This document shows positions 24,387 to 33,659 of a stretch of DNA of 57,433 nucleotides, piece after piece. Below the pieces are notes generated by a model. That model was not told the origin of the DNA, did no database searches, and saw only the letters and a list, made by a program, of their open reading frames with translations. The DNA comes from Methanosaeta sp. PtaU1.Bin112 (GTDB lineage Archaea > Halobacteriota > Methanosarcinia > Methanotrichales > Methanotrichaceae). Each line of letters begins with the position of its first letter. Positions within the stretch are counted from its first letter, which is position 1. The DNA lies in contig MVRL01000095.1 in NCBI GenBank assembly GCA_002067705.1, positions 1-57,433 of the forward strand. The letters run 5' to 3'. The translations under genes and the position numbers were made by a program.

Positions 24387-25763
24387 TCAGCATTTCTCCC
24401 TCTGGAGATTTCCCCGCGCCAGTGAGAAGAGCGTCCCCATAGCGCACAGGCCGGCAAAGATGCCGAAGGCAACCTTGATGCTGACCATGAGCTCGTCAAG
24501 CTGCTCCGGCGCAATCTCCACATGCCCCATAATAACCGAGAAGATGAGCATGGCTACCCCCAGGCTCATCATCTGGCCAATGAGCCGCATGGTGCTCACC
24601 ATCCCGGAAGCCATGCCATAATCGCTTTCCCCTACCGAACTCATGATGGCATTGGTATTGGGAGAGGAGAATAGCGCAAATCCCAGGCCGAGAAGGACAA
24701 GGCTTTCCAGGATGGTCTCTATCGCGGTCTCTGGCCTGAGAAAGCCAAGGCCAGTGAGACCCACCACGCACAGTCCCATGCCAATTGATGCCACAATCCG
24801 GGGCTCGATTCGGTCCGAGAGCCTCCCGGCGATCGGAGAGAAGACCGCCTGGACTATCGGCTGAGCCATGAGAATCGTTCCGGCAGTCTGGGGATCGTAT
24901 CCCTTCATGTATTGCAGAAAGAGGCTGAGCAAAAATCCCACAGCAAATGTGGCACTGTAGTTGATAAGAGCAGCCAGATTTGAGAATAAAAAGACGGTGT
25001 TATGGCTGAAGACGCTGATCTTTATGACAGGATTAGGGGAACGGGCCTCCCAGCTCAGGAGCGCGGCCAACAGAGCCGCAGCTATTATCAGCAGATATGC
25101 TCCGGACCAATCAGGAATCAGTGATAGGCCGTACATCAGGCAGAACAGCGTCCCGCCATAGAGCGCAGAGCCCAGATAATCGAAGCTTCCCGATTCCCAG
25201 GGACGCCACTCCTCCCTGATAAACCTCTGAGCAAGAACGGAAACCAGGGCTGCGAGGATTGCCACGCCGGCATAGATGAACCTCCATCCGGCATGCTCGG
25301 TGATGATCCCGCCCAGGAATGGACCGGTGCTGGCCCCAAGATACACGATGGCCACATTGATTCCCAGAACGCGGCCCCGTTCATTGGCCGGAAATACCGC
25401 AGTTATGATGGCGATGCCCGTTCCAAAGATCATGGCGCTGCCCAGCCCCTCAACCACGCGAGAGGCAATGAGCATCTGCACCGAGGTAGCTGCGCTGCAT
25501 AACATGGAAGAAACGACGATAATAAGCATGCCAATAACGAATATTTTTTTTCTCCCAACCATATCAGCTATCCGGCCAAATGGCACGACAAAGATGGCTG
25601 CGGATAGTAAAAATCCCGTCACCACCCAGCCGAGGAGCGCCTGGTCCGGAACCGCAAAGTCGGAGTTGATGGTGGGAAGGGCGACGTTTACAGATGATGC
25701 CAGGAACGGAGTGATGAAGGAAGCCAGGCAAATGGTGGCGAGCACAAGCCGATTATCATTCAT
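24387..25763 (-). CDS. MFS transporter, EmrB/QacA-like (DHA2) drug exporter
   Basis: A 458-residue membrane protein with 12-14 hydrophobic helices. The start (LASFITPFLASSVNVALPTI) and the helix 2-3 loop motif GRIADMVGRKKIF are typical of the DHA2 drug:proton antiporters, as is the GPFLGGIITEHAGWRFIY helix. It likely exports amphipathic compounds by proton exchange. It is a single gene with a 129-base gap to the HTH gene. Substrate unknown. Confidence 0.87.
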   Translation of the reverse strand: MNDNRLVLATICLASFITPFLASSVNVALPTINSDFAVPDQALLGWVVTGFLLSAAIFVVPFGRIADMVGRKKIFVIGMLIIVVSSMLCSAATSVQMLIASRVVEGLGSAMIFGTGIAIITAVFPANERGRVLGINVAIVYLGASTGPFLGGIITEHAGWRFIYAGVAILAALVSVLAQRFIREEWRPWESGSFDYLGSALYGGTLFCLMYGLSLIPDWSGAYLLIIAAALLAALLSWEARSPNPVIKISVFSHNTVFLFSNLAALINYSATFAVGFLLSLFLQYMKGYDPQTAGTILMAQPIVQAVFSPIAGRLSDRIEPRIVASIGMGLCVVGLTGLGFLRPETAIETILESLVLLGLGFALFSSPNTNAIMSSVGESDYGMASGMVSTMRLIGQMMSLGVAMLIFSVIMGHVEIAPEQLDELMVSIKVAFGIFAGLCAMGTLFSLARGNLQREKC

Positions 25764-25858
25764 TGCGATTTGAGATAGCGGCCCTCAAGTTCATAAAGCC
25801 ATTTGTGGCGCTAAATTGGGATAGCACGAACCGCAGAAATGCAGACAATGGTGAAAAG

Positions 25859-25958
25859 CGCCGAGGGTGAGATTCGAACTCACGAGACCCTTGCGAGTCA
25901 CCAGCTATCCAGGAGAAAATCACTCCAGGCTGGCGCCCTACCGCTAGACGACCTCGGC
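25859..25958 (-). tRNA. tRNA-Ser (GGA anticodon) with a 16-nt intron
   Basis: Minus-strand acceptor GCCGAGG/CCTCGGC, discriminator G, and a long variable arm (GACTC-GCAA-GGGTC) mark a class II tRNA; G73 fits archaeal Ser rather than Leu. Anticodon stem CCAGC/GCTGG encloses 23 bases, so 16 must be spliced to leave a seven-base loop. A cut after position 37 removes 25907-25922 and leaves CTGGAGA (anticodon GGA). The anticodon bases also pair with CTCC of the intron, and the bulge-helix-bulge is not canonical, so intron ends are uncertain. It follows cbf5 by 18 bases. Confidence 0.88.
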
Positions 25959-25976
25959 ATATTTCAGATTGATCTT

Positions 25977-27164
25977 TCAGCGCCTGGCTGCACCAGATGC
26001 TGCTCGGGAAGCGTCCCTTTCGGCCAGCTTCCACGCCTTGGGATACGTGCCCGGCTCCATTATTACCCTTTCGGTCAGAACGGCAATTCCGCTCTTGCCC
26101 TCAAGCATCTCCCGGCTATTCATATTCGCCCGACCAATGCCTACTGCTTCTCCTTTCAGGGTAAAGAGGGCCACAGTGTCCCCCGGGTTTATTTCCGTCT
26201 CCAGGCGAAGGAGCCCGGGAAGGGCGAGGGGCGCGCCGTGGCAGACGGCATCCACGGCATTATCTGCTATAACCAGCGCGGGCAGATGCCGCAGGGCCGC
26301 CTCAACAGGCAATATGCAGCGCCGCAGTCCGGTCTCATCCCCGGTCTCCTTCCAGGCGGCATAGGCATCAGCCAGCTGGTGCAATGTGACGAGAGTCTCA
26401 TCCTCCCGGAATGGCCCGGCTCGCGTACGGCGCAGCTCCTCCATGTTCGCGCCCGTGCCCAGGGCAAGGCCGATATCAAAGCATAGCTTGCGCATGTAGG
26501 TGCCTGCCTGGCAGCCCACGCGCATGAGAACGCGCTGCTCCTCAATCTCCATCACCTCCAGATAATAGATGGTGCGAATGCGCCGCTCCTTTACAACCGA
26601 GCTTTTTAAGGGGGGCTTTTGGAAGATGGGACCCATGAATTGCTTGCAGACATCGGAAAGAACCTTCCTGGGCTGCGGCTTATGAACGCGCATGAGGCAG
26701 ATGTACTCCTTTCCCGCCAGGAGAAGAGTATCAACAATCCTAGTAGCGTCGCCCAGGAGAACAGGCAGAACGCCCGTCACCTTGGGGTCCAGTGTGCCGC
26801 TATGACCCGCTTTCTCCACATCCAGGATGCGCTTGACCCAGGCGGCGATCTCATGGCTGGTTGGCCCGGAGGTCTTGTCCAGATTGATGACCCCCAGGTT
26901 CAGGTGCATCTTAAGGCTGCGCTTCTCAGGAGACATGCCATAGGCAGGATCGGTCTTGCCGCTTCGCTTTACCAGCACAGATCTAATCCGGTCGGAAGGG
27001 AGAATTTGAGGATAAGTCCCGCTAATCGATGAGGAAAGGGATGAAAATGATTGAGAAGACGATGATGTAGATGAAGAAGTGCCCGCCGAGGAGCTGATAC
27101 CGGTGCGCTCGTCTCTCCGGTCGGACCTCTTCTCAGCCCGATCAGGCCGATGAATCACGGACAC
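25977..27164 (-). CDS. cbf5: tRNA/rRNA pseudouridine synthase Cbf5
   Basis: Catalytic subunit of H/ACA ribonucleoproteins and of guide-free tRNA U55 modification. The TruB catalytic core carries Asp126 in GHSGTLDPKVTGVL, and residues 91-112 hold GVINLDKTSGPTSHE. A PUA domain (DNAVDAVCHGAPLALPGL and following) occupies about 300-385. Residues 1-50 are not usual: they are charged, then a Ser/Thr-rich low-complexity run; the conserved part begins near LPSDRIRSVLV. The start overlaps the end of cmk by ten bases. Last protein gene of the ribosomal operon, followed by tRNA-Ser. Confidence 0.93.
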   Translation of the reverse strand: MSVIHRPDRAEKRSDRRDERTGISSSAGTSSSTSSSSQSFSSLSSSISGTYPQILPSDRIRSVLVKRSGKTDPAYGMSPEKRSLKMHLNLGVINLDKTSGPTSHEIAAWVKRILDVEKAGHSGTLDPKVTGVLPVLLGDATRIVDTLLLAGKEYICLMRVHKPQPRKVLSDVCKQFMGPIFQKPPLKSSVVKERRIRTIYYLEVMEIEEQRVLMRVGCQAGTYMRKLCFDIGLALGTGANMEELRRTRAGPFREDETLVTLHQLADAYAAWKETGDETGLRRCILPVEAALRHLPALVIADNAVDAVCHGAPLALPGLLRLETEINPGDTVALFTLKGEAVGIGRANMNSREMLEGKSGIAVLTERVIMEPGTYPKAWKLAERDASRAASGAARR

Positions 27165-27679
27165 GGGCGAGACCTCACGGCAGCGAGTACAATTGCCAGC
27201 GTGGCCGCTTCATCGAACGTACCGCTATCCACTACAAGGTCATAAGCTGAAAGGTCGCTGATATCAATATTATAATACATTTTATACCGCCGGGATTCAC
27301 TCTCCTCTCGAGCGCGCGTCTCCTGCATGGCATCCTCAATCAGCTTTGCCTCGCGCTTAGCAATTCGCTCCGCCCTAGTGCGCAGATCTGCCTTAAGAAG
27401 AACTTTCAGGTCTGCCGGCAATAGATGCCCTGACAACCGGCCCTCAAAGATTCCTTCCCCATCTCTGGCCAGGACCTTTTGCGCATCATCAATGAGATAA
27501 TCGATCTCAGGGCCTTTCTCGGCCAGGCGGTTCATTTCTCGAACGGTGATACTCTTCTCAGCCGCTATCTTGCGAAAGAGATCGCCGGAATTGATCCAGC
27601 GCAGCTTGAGCTGGGCAGAGAGAGATCGAGCCAGAGTCGAGGTGCCAGTTCCGGGAGCACCGCTGATGGTTATTATCAT
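27155..27679 (-). CDS. cmk: Cytidylate kinase (archaeal type)
   Basis: Phosphorylates CMP/dCMP with ATP. The archaeal short form has the P-loop GAPGTGTSTLA directly at the N-terminus, then WINSGDLFRKIA, EGRLSGHL and the LID-like Arg-rich segment RAEREAK...ETRAREESESRRY. The ATG at 27679 is chosen because family members begin two or three residues before the P-loop strand; an outer reading back to 27865 would put 62 unrelated residues in front and overlap the DUF106 gene. It overlaps cbf5 by ten bases. Confidence 0.93.
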   Translation of the reverse strand: MIITISGAPGTGTSTLARSLSAQLKLRWINSGDLFRKIAAEKSITVREMNRLAEKGPEIDYLIDDAQKVLARDGEGIFEGRLSGHLLPADLKVLLKADLRTRAERIAKREAKLIEDAMQETRAREESESRRYKMYYNIDISDLSAYDLVVDSGTFDEAATLAIVLAAVRSRPCP

Positions 27680-27681
27680 CT

Positions 27682-28290
27682 CTAGCTCATGCTCCCTATG
27701 TCCAGAGCCTTGCGGATAATCTGAGATACAGGCAGTGAACAGACGAAGTACCAGTAGAACCAGTAGAGGATCGGCCCAAGTACAGCAGCGTTGATGGGAT
27801 GCGTGCCCCAGAACGGAAAGGTCATGGTAAGATCCGGGTTGGCTGATATGAAGCTGTAAAGCCACATGAAGAGCGGTATGGAGATGATGCCGATGTAAAG
27901 CATGGGCCGAAACTGCATCTGCATCATCTTGCCCTGCTCTGATACCACCTTCATCTGCTCATTCTGCATGGCTTGAATTTTAGCCTGATCTCCGGAGAGC
28001 TGCGCTTCCTTCATTCTCCTCTGCAGCGACTTCATCTTCTCCTGCTGAACTCTCAGATATTCCCAATCCATTGTGTACTTCTGAATCAGGCTGGCATACA
28101 GACCGGTAATCGCTGCTAAAATGAAGATCACCACATGAAATGGGACGATCTCGGGAAGCCATCCCAGCAGATAGCCGGTGGCCACACCCAGCTCGGTCCT
28201 CAATTCAGTGCTGATCATCACCCCGAAAAAAAAGACAAAGCCCACCGCCATGGCTGCTTTGTCCAGAGATTTGGTCAGCTGGGAATTCAT
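27682..28290 (-). CDS. DUF106 membrane protein (EMC3/TMCO1/YidC superfamily)
   Basis: A 202-residue membrane protein with an N-terminal helix (about 12-30), a second (about 50-68), a charged coiled-coil-like stretch (about 75-118, MDWEYLRVQQEKMKSLQRRM and on), and two C-terminal helices (about 130-148 and 168-190). This layout is that of archaeal DUF106 proteins, relatives of Oxa1/YidC and EMC3 that insert membrane proteins. Its ATG overlaps the secY stop by four bases, a neighbourhood that supports a role beside the translocon. Confidence 0.9.
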   Translation of the reverse strand: MNSQLTKSLDKAAMAVGFVFFFGVMISTELRTELGVATGYLLGWLPEIVPFHVVIFILAAITGLYASLIQKYTMDWEYLRVQQEKMKSLQRRMKEAQLSGDQAKIQAMQNEQMKVVSEQGKMMQMQFRPMLYIGIISIPLFMWLYSFISANPDLTMTFPFWGTHPINAAVLGPILYWFYWYFVCSLPVSQIIRKALDIGSMS

Positions 28291-29897
28291 GCCGTCGCTC
28301 CGAAGAACTTCTGCATCATGGGATACATCTCCTGAATCTGCTCGCTGGCTATCTGCTCATAGAGCCGATAGACGATGCTCACAGCCAGAAGCAATCCGGT
28401 GCCGCCTGCTCCACCCAATGTGCCCAAGAGGCTGGCAATCAAAGTCAAAATGCCTATGATTACGCCGCCAATGACAGTCACCTTGGGGATATACCTCTCC
28501 ATAAGCTTCTCAATGGAGGCAGGATTTCTTCTGTAGCCCGGAACCTGCAGACCTGAGTTGTGAATCTTGGTAGCCACGCTCTTGGGGCCCATTCCAGTGG
28601 TCTCTATCCAGAAGATAGCAAAGATTATGCCGCCAATGATCAGGAAAGAAGCATCCACGATCACATGCAGAAAGATCTGCCATCCGGCAAGAGCGGAAAA
28701 TCCCAATTCAGTCATTCCTGCGTGGGGTTGCACCATTCCCGGCATCCAGTCGCTGGGACCTCGCAGGGCAGAGAGGTAGTACATCAGTCCTGACACCGGC
28801 TGAGGCGATGAGCCGCTGATGGCTGCGCCGGTAGCGGAGTTTACCTTGGCCTCTGAGATGAATGTTCCCAAAATGCTGGAATAGCCAGTATAGGTGGTGA
28901 TCACTCCCTGACCGGTTATCGTCGCCGTGGTTATCGTGCCAAGCTTGGCTGCCAGCAACGCACCGATCATTTCGATGTTGGCTTGAATGGCCCGCACCAG
29001 GATCATGGGAAGAACTGAGGCGTAAACGAGCTTTACGGGAAAGCGTCCCCGTGCTCCCCTCACCCGGCTATGAGCCAATGGTATCTCAATTCTGGTCGAC
29101 TCCACCAGGACGACCAGAAGTATTATCGCTATGGTAGATATTAGGGCCAGAATTCCGCCTGTAACAAGAATGAATCTAAGCCCTTCCGCAGTGAAGAGAG
29201 TATCGAAGCTAATCAGCTGCAGTCGAACGATATCGATCCATTTCGGTATGATTCCTACAGGAAGCCCGGCGTCGCCGCTAGCCGGATTGATGATGCCCGT
29301 TACCAGCTGCTGGCTTATTCCCGCTACGATAAAGAGACCCACACCCGAACCGACGCCCCATTTTGAGACGACCTCATCCATGTAAACGATGAGAGATCCG
29401 CCTATGAAGACCTGAATAAAGATCAATAATGATATTATGCCCAGTGAGGTGCCGAGCGCACTGGCTAAACCTGCATCAGGAAGCAGATAGCCGCCCATTA
29501 CCTGGGGCAGAGCCTCAACCGCTACCATGACAAAAACCAGGGCTTTCTGCGTGCCCTGATAGATGGCCTGATCTCGAGGCTCACTCAGATTGAGCTTGAT
29601 GATCTGAGCACCAACAAGCAGCTGCAAGACGATGGAAGCAGTGACGATTGGACCGATGCCAAGGAGCATCATCGAGCCGAAGGATCCGGCAAAAAAGGCG
29701 CGATAAGCGCTGAATATATCAATGGAAGCCGTGGAAAGACCAAAAAGGGGTATATTTCCCAGGGTAAAGTAGAGCAGCAGTATGGCAAGAGTCCAGCTTA
29801 GCTTTCTCTTAAAATGGACATGCCCAGTGGGCCGCTCCACTGCGGGAAGCCGGCGCACAAAGGGCTCTATCGCATAAAAGAAACTCTGCTGGTTCAT
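28287..29897 (-). CDS. secY: Preprotein translocase subunit SecY
   Basis: The protein-conducting channel (Sec61 alpha homologue), 536 residues with about ten membrane helices. Conserved SecY features include RRLPAVERPTGHV and FKRKLSWTLAILLLYF at the N-terminus, the plug region after helix 1 and the C-terminal GGVIIGILTLIASLLGTLGG helix and YEQI. It is slightly longer than usual (about 480-500). It follows uL15 with a four-base overlap. An adenylate kinase gene, common next to secY in archaea, is missing here. Confidence 0.96.
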   Translation of the reverse strand: MNQQSFFYAIEPFVRRLPAVERPTGHVHFKRKLSWTLAILLLYFTLGNIPLFGLSTASIDIFSAYRAFFAGSFGSMMLLGIGPIVTASIVLQLLVGAQIIKLNLSEPRDQAIYQGTQKALVFVMVAVEALPQVMGGYLLPDAGLASALGTSLGIISLLIFIQVFIGGSLIVYMDEVVSKWGVGSGVGLFIVAGISQQLVTGIINPASGDAGLPVGIIPKWIDIVRLQLISFDTLFTAEGLRFILVTGGILALISTIAIILLVVLVESTRIEIPLAHSRVRGARGRFPVKLVYASVLPMILVRAIQANIEMIGALLAAKLGTITTATITGQGVITTYTGYSSILGTFISEAKVNSATGAAISGSSPQPVSGLMYYLSALRGPSDWMPGMVQPHAGMTELGFSALAGWQIFLHVIVDASFLIIGGIIFAIFWIETTGMGPKSVATKIHNSGLQVPGYRRNPASIEKLMERYIPKVTVIGGVIIGILTLIASLLGTLGGAGGTGLLLAVSIVYRLYEQIASEQIQEMYPMMQKFFGATA

Positions 29898-30271
29898 ACT
29901 ACTACTGCTTGACCACCAGCAGCCTCAATTTTGCTCTTTGCTGTCGCAGTGAATCCAGAAGCGCTAACATTAAGAGCCCTGGATACTTTGCCGCGACCCA
30001 ATACCTTCATCTCGGAAAGCTCAATCTTGCCATCCGGCCCTGCCATCTGATCCAGCACGTCCACGTTGACCACCTCAGGCTTCTCGACCAGAGGCAGCTT
30101 CACAAATCCGTGCTTGCCCATCTCGGTTCCGAGAAGCATAGAGCGCATGAAGTGGTGCTTGCACTTCCCAGAATCTCCACGGCCGCCGCGAGTTCCGCCT
30201 CCGCGCATATTCTTGTGCTTGCCGTGATAGGTTCTATGCCCTCTCCTCTCTTTTGTCTTAGGTCTAACCAT
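29894..30271 (-). CDS. rpl15: Ribosomal protein uL15
   Basis: The 125-residue archaeal uL15 (eukaryotic L27a) has the Gly/Arg/His-rich N-terminus (RRGHRTYHGKHKNMRGGGTR) that threads into 23S rRNA, and a globular C-terminal half (MKVLGRGKVSRALNVSASGFT). It links domains of the large subunit late in assembly. It overlaps secY by four bases. Confidence 0.96.
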   Translation of the reverse strand: MVRPKTKERRGHRTYHGKHKNMRGGGTRGGRGDSGKCKHHFMRSMLLGTEMGKHGFVKLPLVEKPEVVNVDVLDQMAGPDGKIELSEMKVLGRGKVSRALNVSASGFTATAKSKIEAAGGQAVVV

Positions 30272-30277
30272 GGTTTT

Positions 30278-30733
30278 CTACCTCATCCTCTTGATAAGAT
30301 CCGCTAAATCCGTGCGAAAACCGAGATCTCCGCCCTGTTGTGCGGTCTTTTTGATGGTCTTCAAACCCTTTCTGGCAGGGTGCAGCCTGAATATGGGCTT
30401 GATTTGCAGATCTTTCAGGCTTGTCTTGCCAGAAGTGATAGCGCTGGCCAATTCCTTAAAGGAGCCAAAGGAAGTGCTCTCCTTCAGGAACTGCTCTGTC
30501 AGCCGTCGGTTAGCGCTCAATCGTCCTCGCTTCTCGAGCAGCAGAGCCAGAGTGTCATCGTCTATCTTGCCCCAGGCTACATAGTCCTTGACCTTCTGGA
30601 TCATGCCCCGATAATGTTCATCCTCTCTGACGACGACGCAATGATTGACACGATTGATATGCAGCATCGCCAAGGTGGACTTGATCTCCGGCCGAAGGTT
30701 CAGCTCACCTCTCAATCTCACGATGGCAAACAT
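30278..30733 (-). CDS. rpl30: Ribosomal protein uL30
   Basis: 151 residues in the archaeal/eukaryotic (L7-type) length class, with FAIVRLRGELNLRPEIKSTL and the family LHPARKGLKTIKKTA C-terminal motif. A peripheral large-subunit protein near 5S rRNA. Two bases separate it from uS5 and six from uL15. Confidence 0.95.
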   Translation of the reverse strand: MFAIVRLRGELNLRPEIKSTLAMLHINRVNHCVVVREDEHYRGMIQKVKDYVAWGKIDDDTLALLLEKRGRLSANRRLTEQFLKESTSFGSFKELASAITSGKTSLKDLQIKPIFRLHPARKGLKTIKKTAQQGGDLGFRTDLADLIKRMR

Positions 30734-30735
30734 CT

Positions 30736-31359
30736 TCAGGCCCTCACAGTTACGGTATTGATTAGTGCATTGTAGGTAGCCTTGGCGAAGTTGATGGTCG
30801 TCCTGGTAGAGCCTGCCGTTCTTGTCCAGACATCCTTGATGCCTGCCATATCCATGACCTTCTTGGATGTCTCACCGGCTGCTATTCCAAGGCCGCGAGG
30901 CGCTGGAATGAGCACTACTCTCACGCTTCCGGATTCGCCTACTACCTGGTAGGGCACGGTGTGAGCCTGGCCGCAGCCGCATTCCCAGCTGCCGCATCCT
31001 CGGTTTACCTTCATAATATTGCGCTTGGCATTGTCGATGCCCTTCTTGATGGCTTTGCCGACTTGGACATCTTTTCCTTCGCCCAGCCCAATATAGCCGT
31101 CCCTGTTTCCAACAATAACAGTAGTTCTGAATTTGACTCTCCTTCCGGAGTCGGTCATCCTCTGAACCATGTTGATATCCAGAACCTCGTCCTCAAGCCC
31201 GGGTATCAGCACATCTATCAGGCCTGCCTCTTTAATGGGCAGACCTGAGGCCACTGCCTCATCGAAGGAAGTTACCTGGCCCTCATAGACGAGCTTGCCC
31301 AGCCTTGTCCTGGGGACCCACTCTTCCTGGTAAAAATCACGCTTCTTTTTCCGATCCAT
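30736..31359 (-). CDS. rps5: Ribosomal protein uS5
   Basis: 207 residues with the S5 double-stranded RNA-binding fold ([28 protein letters not shown]) and the C-terminal [15 protein letters not shown] block. It shapes the mRNA entry channel and translational accuracy. CGCGQAH is an extra Cys pair, usual in the archaeal protein. Confidence 0.96.
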   Translation of the reverse strand: MDRKKKRDFYQEEWVPRTRLGKLVYEGQVTSFDEAVASGLPIKEAGLIDVLIPGLEDEVLDINMVQRMTDSGRRVKFRTTVIVGNRDGYIGLGEGKDVQVGKAIKKGIDNAKRNIMKVNRGCGSWECGCGQAHTVPYQVVGESGSVRVVLIPAPRGLGIAAGETSKKVMDMAGIKDVWTRTAGSTRTTINFAKATYNALINTVTVRA

Positions 31360-31363
31360 AAGT

Positions 31364-31873
31364 TCACCCCAGTATCTTCTCCCGAACCTGCTCGAATTGG
31401 GCCACGATATCTGCTCCTGTGTAATCCTTTATGTGCTGGCCGGAGATCCTCTCCTCATCTGGCAGGATTTCCTCGCCGTGGGGCACATTTACACCGGCAT
31501 CGACGATGCCTTTTATGGCAGAATAAATTCGGTTGCCCTTAGTGGATGCATGCAGACCGATATCCGCAATTGCTTCATCTATTCCCAGCGCCAGCATCTT
31601 CTTGCCGAAGAGCAGGCCGGTCAGATAAGCGGCAGGCAAATTGCCCTTGCTGAAAGTATACCCATAGCTCTGCAGCTCTCGAGAATTAACCGTCAGAAGC
31701 GTCTTATCGCCTATCTGCTCTGCCACCACTAATTGCAGCATTGTATTGGCATTGCTCTTTCTGATAACAACACGGGGTTTCTTCGATAGTATTAGCTTGT
31801 ATCTTACGTGATAATTGGTCTTGCCCTCTCTTCTTCTTCGGAAGGCGACTCTATATCTAGGTCCTGTGGCCAA
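31364..31873 (-). CDS. rpl18: Ribosomal protein uL18
   Basis: 169 residues, archaeal/eukaryotic (L5) class: [20 protein letters not shown] at the N-terminus, then [14 protein letters not shown] and [13 protein letters not shown]. It binds 5S rRNA with uL5 in the central protuberance. Confidence 0.96.
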   Translation of the reverse strand: MATGPRYRVAFRRRREGKTNYHVRYKLILSKKPRVVIRKSNANTMLQLVVAEQIGDKTLLTVNSRELQSYGYTFSKGNLPAAYLTGLLFGKKMLALGIDEAIADIGLHASTKGNRIYSAIKGIVDAGVNVPHGEEILPDEERISGQHIKDYTGADIVAQFEQVREKILG

Positions 31874-31875
31874 GT

Positions 31876-32337
31876 CTATTCACCCCTGGCAAGGCCCTTA
31901 GCCTTGATGAATGAGTTCATGTGCGCCAGGCTTCTGTACTCGCCGCCCTTGGATTTGCGATAGAGCAAGCGGTAAGCATGGCGATCTATCTGGCCGCCAA
32001 GACGAAGCTCTCTGAGCCTCTTTCGCAGAGCCCGAATCTTGGTCATCCACTGCTCCTTCCTCGGGGACCGTGCTCCTTTAGGCCCTCTTCTATGGCCTGC
32101 TCCCTTGCAGTGTCCGTAAGCCCGCTTTATTGCCCTGGCCCTGATTCTGCCCCGGCTGTTGCCCTTCTTGGGCTTGGCCTTGATCTTTCCATCCTTTATC
32201 AGGGCGCGAATGTCCTCTCGGGTAATGGCTTCGGAAAGCTCGCTTGCAACCTCGGGATCGGGATTGATCCAGACCCGGCTCTCGCCGATCTTAAGCTCGG
32301 ATGCCGCCAGGCGTCGTTGTGTTGTTAAGCCCGGCAT
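31876..32337 (-). CDS. rpl19e: Ribosomal protein eL19
   Basis: 153 residues, archaeal/eukaryotic-specific large-subunit protein: LTTQRRLAASELKIGESRVW, INPDPEVASELSEAITREDI, then a basic helix rich in RGRIRARAIK. It forms an intersubunit bridge. One copy, two bases from its neighbours. Confidence 0.96.
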   Translation of the reverse strand: MPGLTTQRRLAASELKIGESRVWINPDPEVASELSEAITREDIRALIKDGKIKAKPKKGNSRGRIRARAIKRAYGHCKGAGHRRGPKGARSPRKEQWMTKIRALRKRLRELRLGGQIDRHAYRLLYRKSKGGEYRSLAHMNSFIKAKGLARGE

Positions 32338-32339
32338 AT

Positions 32340-32723
32340 CTAGGCACCCCCCTTGGGATTGAGAATTTTTATTCCCGACGCAGTTGCTTTTGTCTGAATC
32401 TCCAGACGCTTCTTCATGCCAACACCTGACGCTATGCGCACCACAGACCCCTGCGCTCTTTCCAGCTCAGCCACGTTATTGACCAGCACCTCAGGAAGGC
32501 CGCATGGATGAAATCCCCTAACAGCCTTGGGGCTTCCATAGCCCACTCTGACCAGCTTGCCTTTAGCAGCTACCTGCTGCCGGAGCTTATTGTGCAGGCC
32601 GCGAGGCTTTCGCCAGCTGGTGCCAAGCCGCTTCTTTTTATGTGAATCATGAAAGTTGAACTCAGGTTTCTTTGACTTCTGCCTGGTCCTCACTCTCAGC
32701 AACCTCTCTGCCATCCTCGTCAC
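32340..32723 (-). CDS. rpl32e: Ribosomal protein eL32
   Basis: 127 residues with the eL32 signature SWRKPRGLHNKLRQQ, VGYGSPKAVRGFHPCGLPEVLV and the basic C-terminus. It binds domain I/II rRNA of the large subunit. Its ATG overlaps the uL6 stop. Confidence 0.95.
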   Translation of the reverse strand: MTRMAERLLRVRTRQKSKKPEFNFHDSHKKKRLGTSWRKPRGLHNKLRQQVAAKGKLVRVGYGSPKAVRGFHPCGLPEVLVNNVAELERAQGSVVRIASGVGMKKRLEIQTKATASGIKILNPKGGA

Positions 32724-33259
32724 CTCTTGTCCACCAGGTATATTCCGTCCTGGAATATCCTGATATCGAATCCATGCACCCTGGTAGCCTGCTCTATATT
32801 GGCCATCGTCTGGCCAACCTGCTCCTTATCGATGCCTGTTATCGTTACTTGGTCTTTGCCGATCTCGACCTTGGCGCCGGGCAGGATCTTGGCGGATCTA
32901 GCCTTCCTCTCGCCCAGGAAGTTGTTAATAATCAGCTCATCGGAGGCTTGCTTGAGCTGTATGGGAAAGTGAGAGTAAACGACCTTCATCTTGTACTCAA
33001 AACCCTGGCTTACACCAGCAATCATGTTGCTGAGGTGCGCTGCCAGTGTTCCCACCATTGCCCGGTGCTGCTTCCTATCGAGCCTGGAATTCACGATCAT
33101 TCGAGAATCCTCTTTCGTGATATCTATCATGGGATAGCACAGCTGCCTGCTGACCTCGCCTTTTGGTCCTTTAACCGTGACCATGCTACCGTCTACGGTT
33201 ACGGCAACTCCTTCTGGAATCTCTACCTGTCGTGCAATTTCTTTGACCATTGCGACCAC
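32720..33259 (-). CDS. rpl6: Ribosomal protein uL6
   Basis: 179 residues, two S8-like domains, with IPEGVAVTVDGSMVTVKGPKG and the later VTITGIDKEQVGQTMANIEQ motif. It lies near the sarcin-ricin loop where elongation factors bind. It abuts uS8 directly. Confidence 0.96.
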   Translation of the reverse strand: MVAMVKEIARQVEIPEGVAVTVDGSMVTVKGPKGEVSRQLCYPMIDITKEDSRMIVNSRLDRKQHRAMVGTLAAHLSNMIAGVSQGFEYKMKVVYSHFPIQLKQASDELIINNFLGERKARSAKILPGAKVEIGKDQVTITGIDKEQVGQTMANIEQATRVHGFDIRIFQDGIYLVDKR

Positions 33260-33649
33260 CTAATATACGTAAGCCAGGAGCTGGCCGCCCAGCAATTGGG
33301 ACCTGGCGTCGGAATGGGCCATGACTCCCTTACTGGTGCTCAATATCAGAACGCCAAAATTTCTGGCGGGGAGAAATCGCTTCTCCCATTTCTCCATCTC
33401 GGTCACCTTGGTTGAAAACCGGGGCTTAATCACGCCGCATCGGTTGATCCTTCCCAGGAGCTTCACTCGGAACATTCCCGACTTTCCGTCGTCAACAAAT
33501 TCGAACTCGCCTATGTATCCTCTATCTGCCATGACCTTCAAGGCTCTTCCAATGAGCTTGGAGGCGGGATGAATGATACATTCAGGCTTGCCTACGCTCT
33601 CCGCGTTCTTTATTACGGACAGAGCATCGGCCAGTGGATCCAATAACAT
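33260..33649 (-). CDS. rps8: Ribosomal protein uS8
   Basis: 129 residues with [14 protein letters not shown] at the start and the conserved C-terminal [17 protein letters not shown] block that binds helix 21 of 16S rRNA. Early assembler of the platform. Confidence 0.96.
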   Translation of the reverse strand: MLLDPLADALSVIKNAESVGKPECIIHPASKLIGRALKVMADRGYIGEFEFVDDGKSGMFRVKLLGRINRCGVIKPRFSTKVTEMEKWEKRFLPARNFGVLILSTSKGVMAHSDARSQLLGGQLLAYVY

Positions 33650-33659
33650 AAGTAGCCAC

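Noticed and set aside
27680-27865. Upstream extension of cytidylate kinase
   Set aside because: It would overlap the DUF106 gene and add residues with no counterpart in the family.
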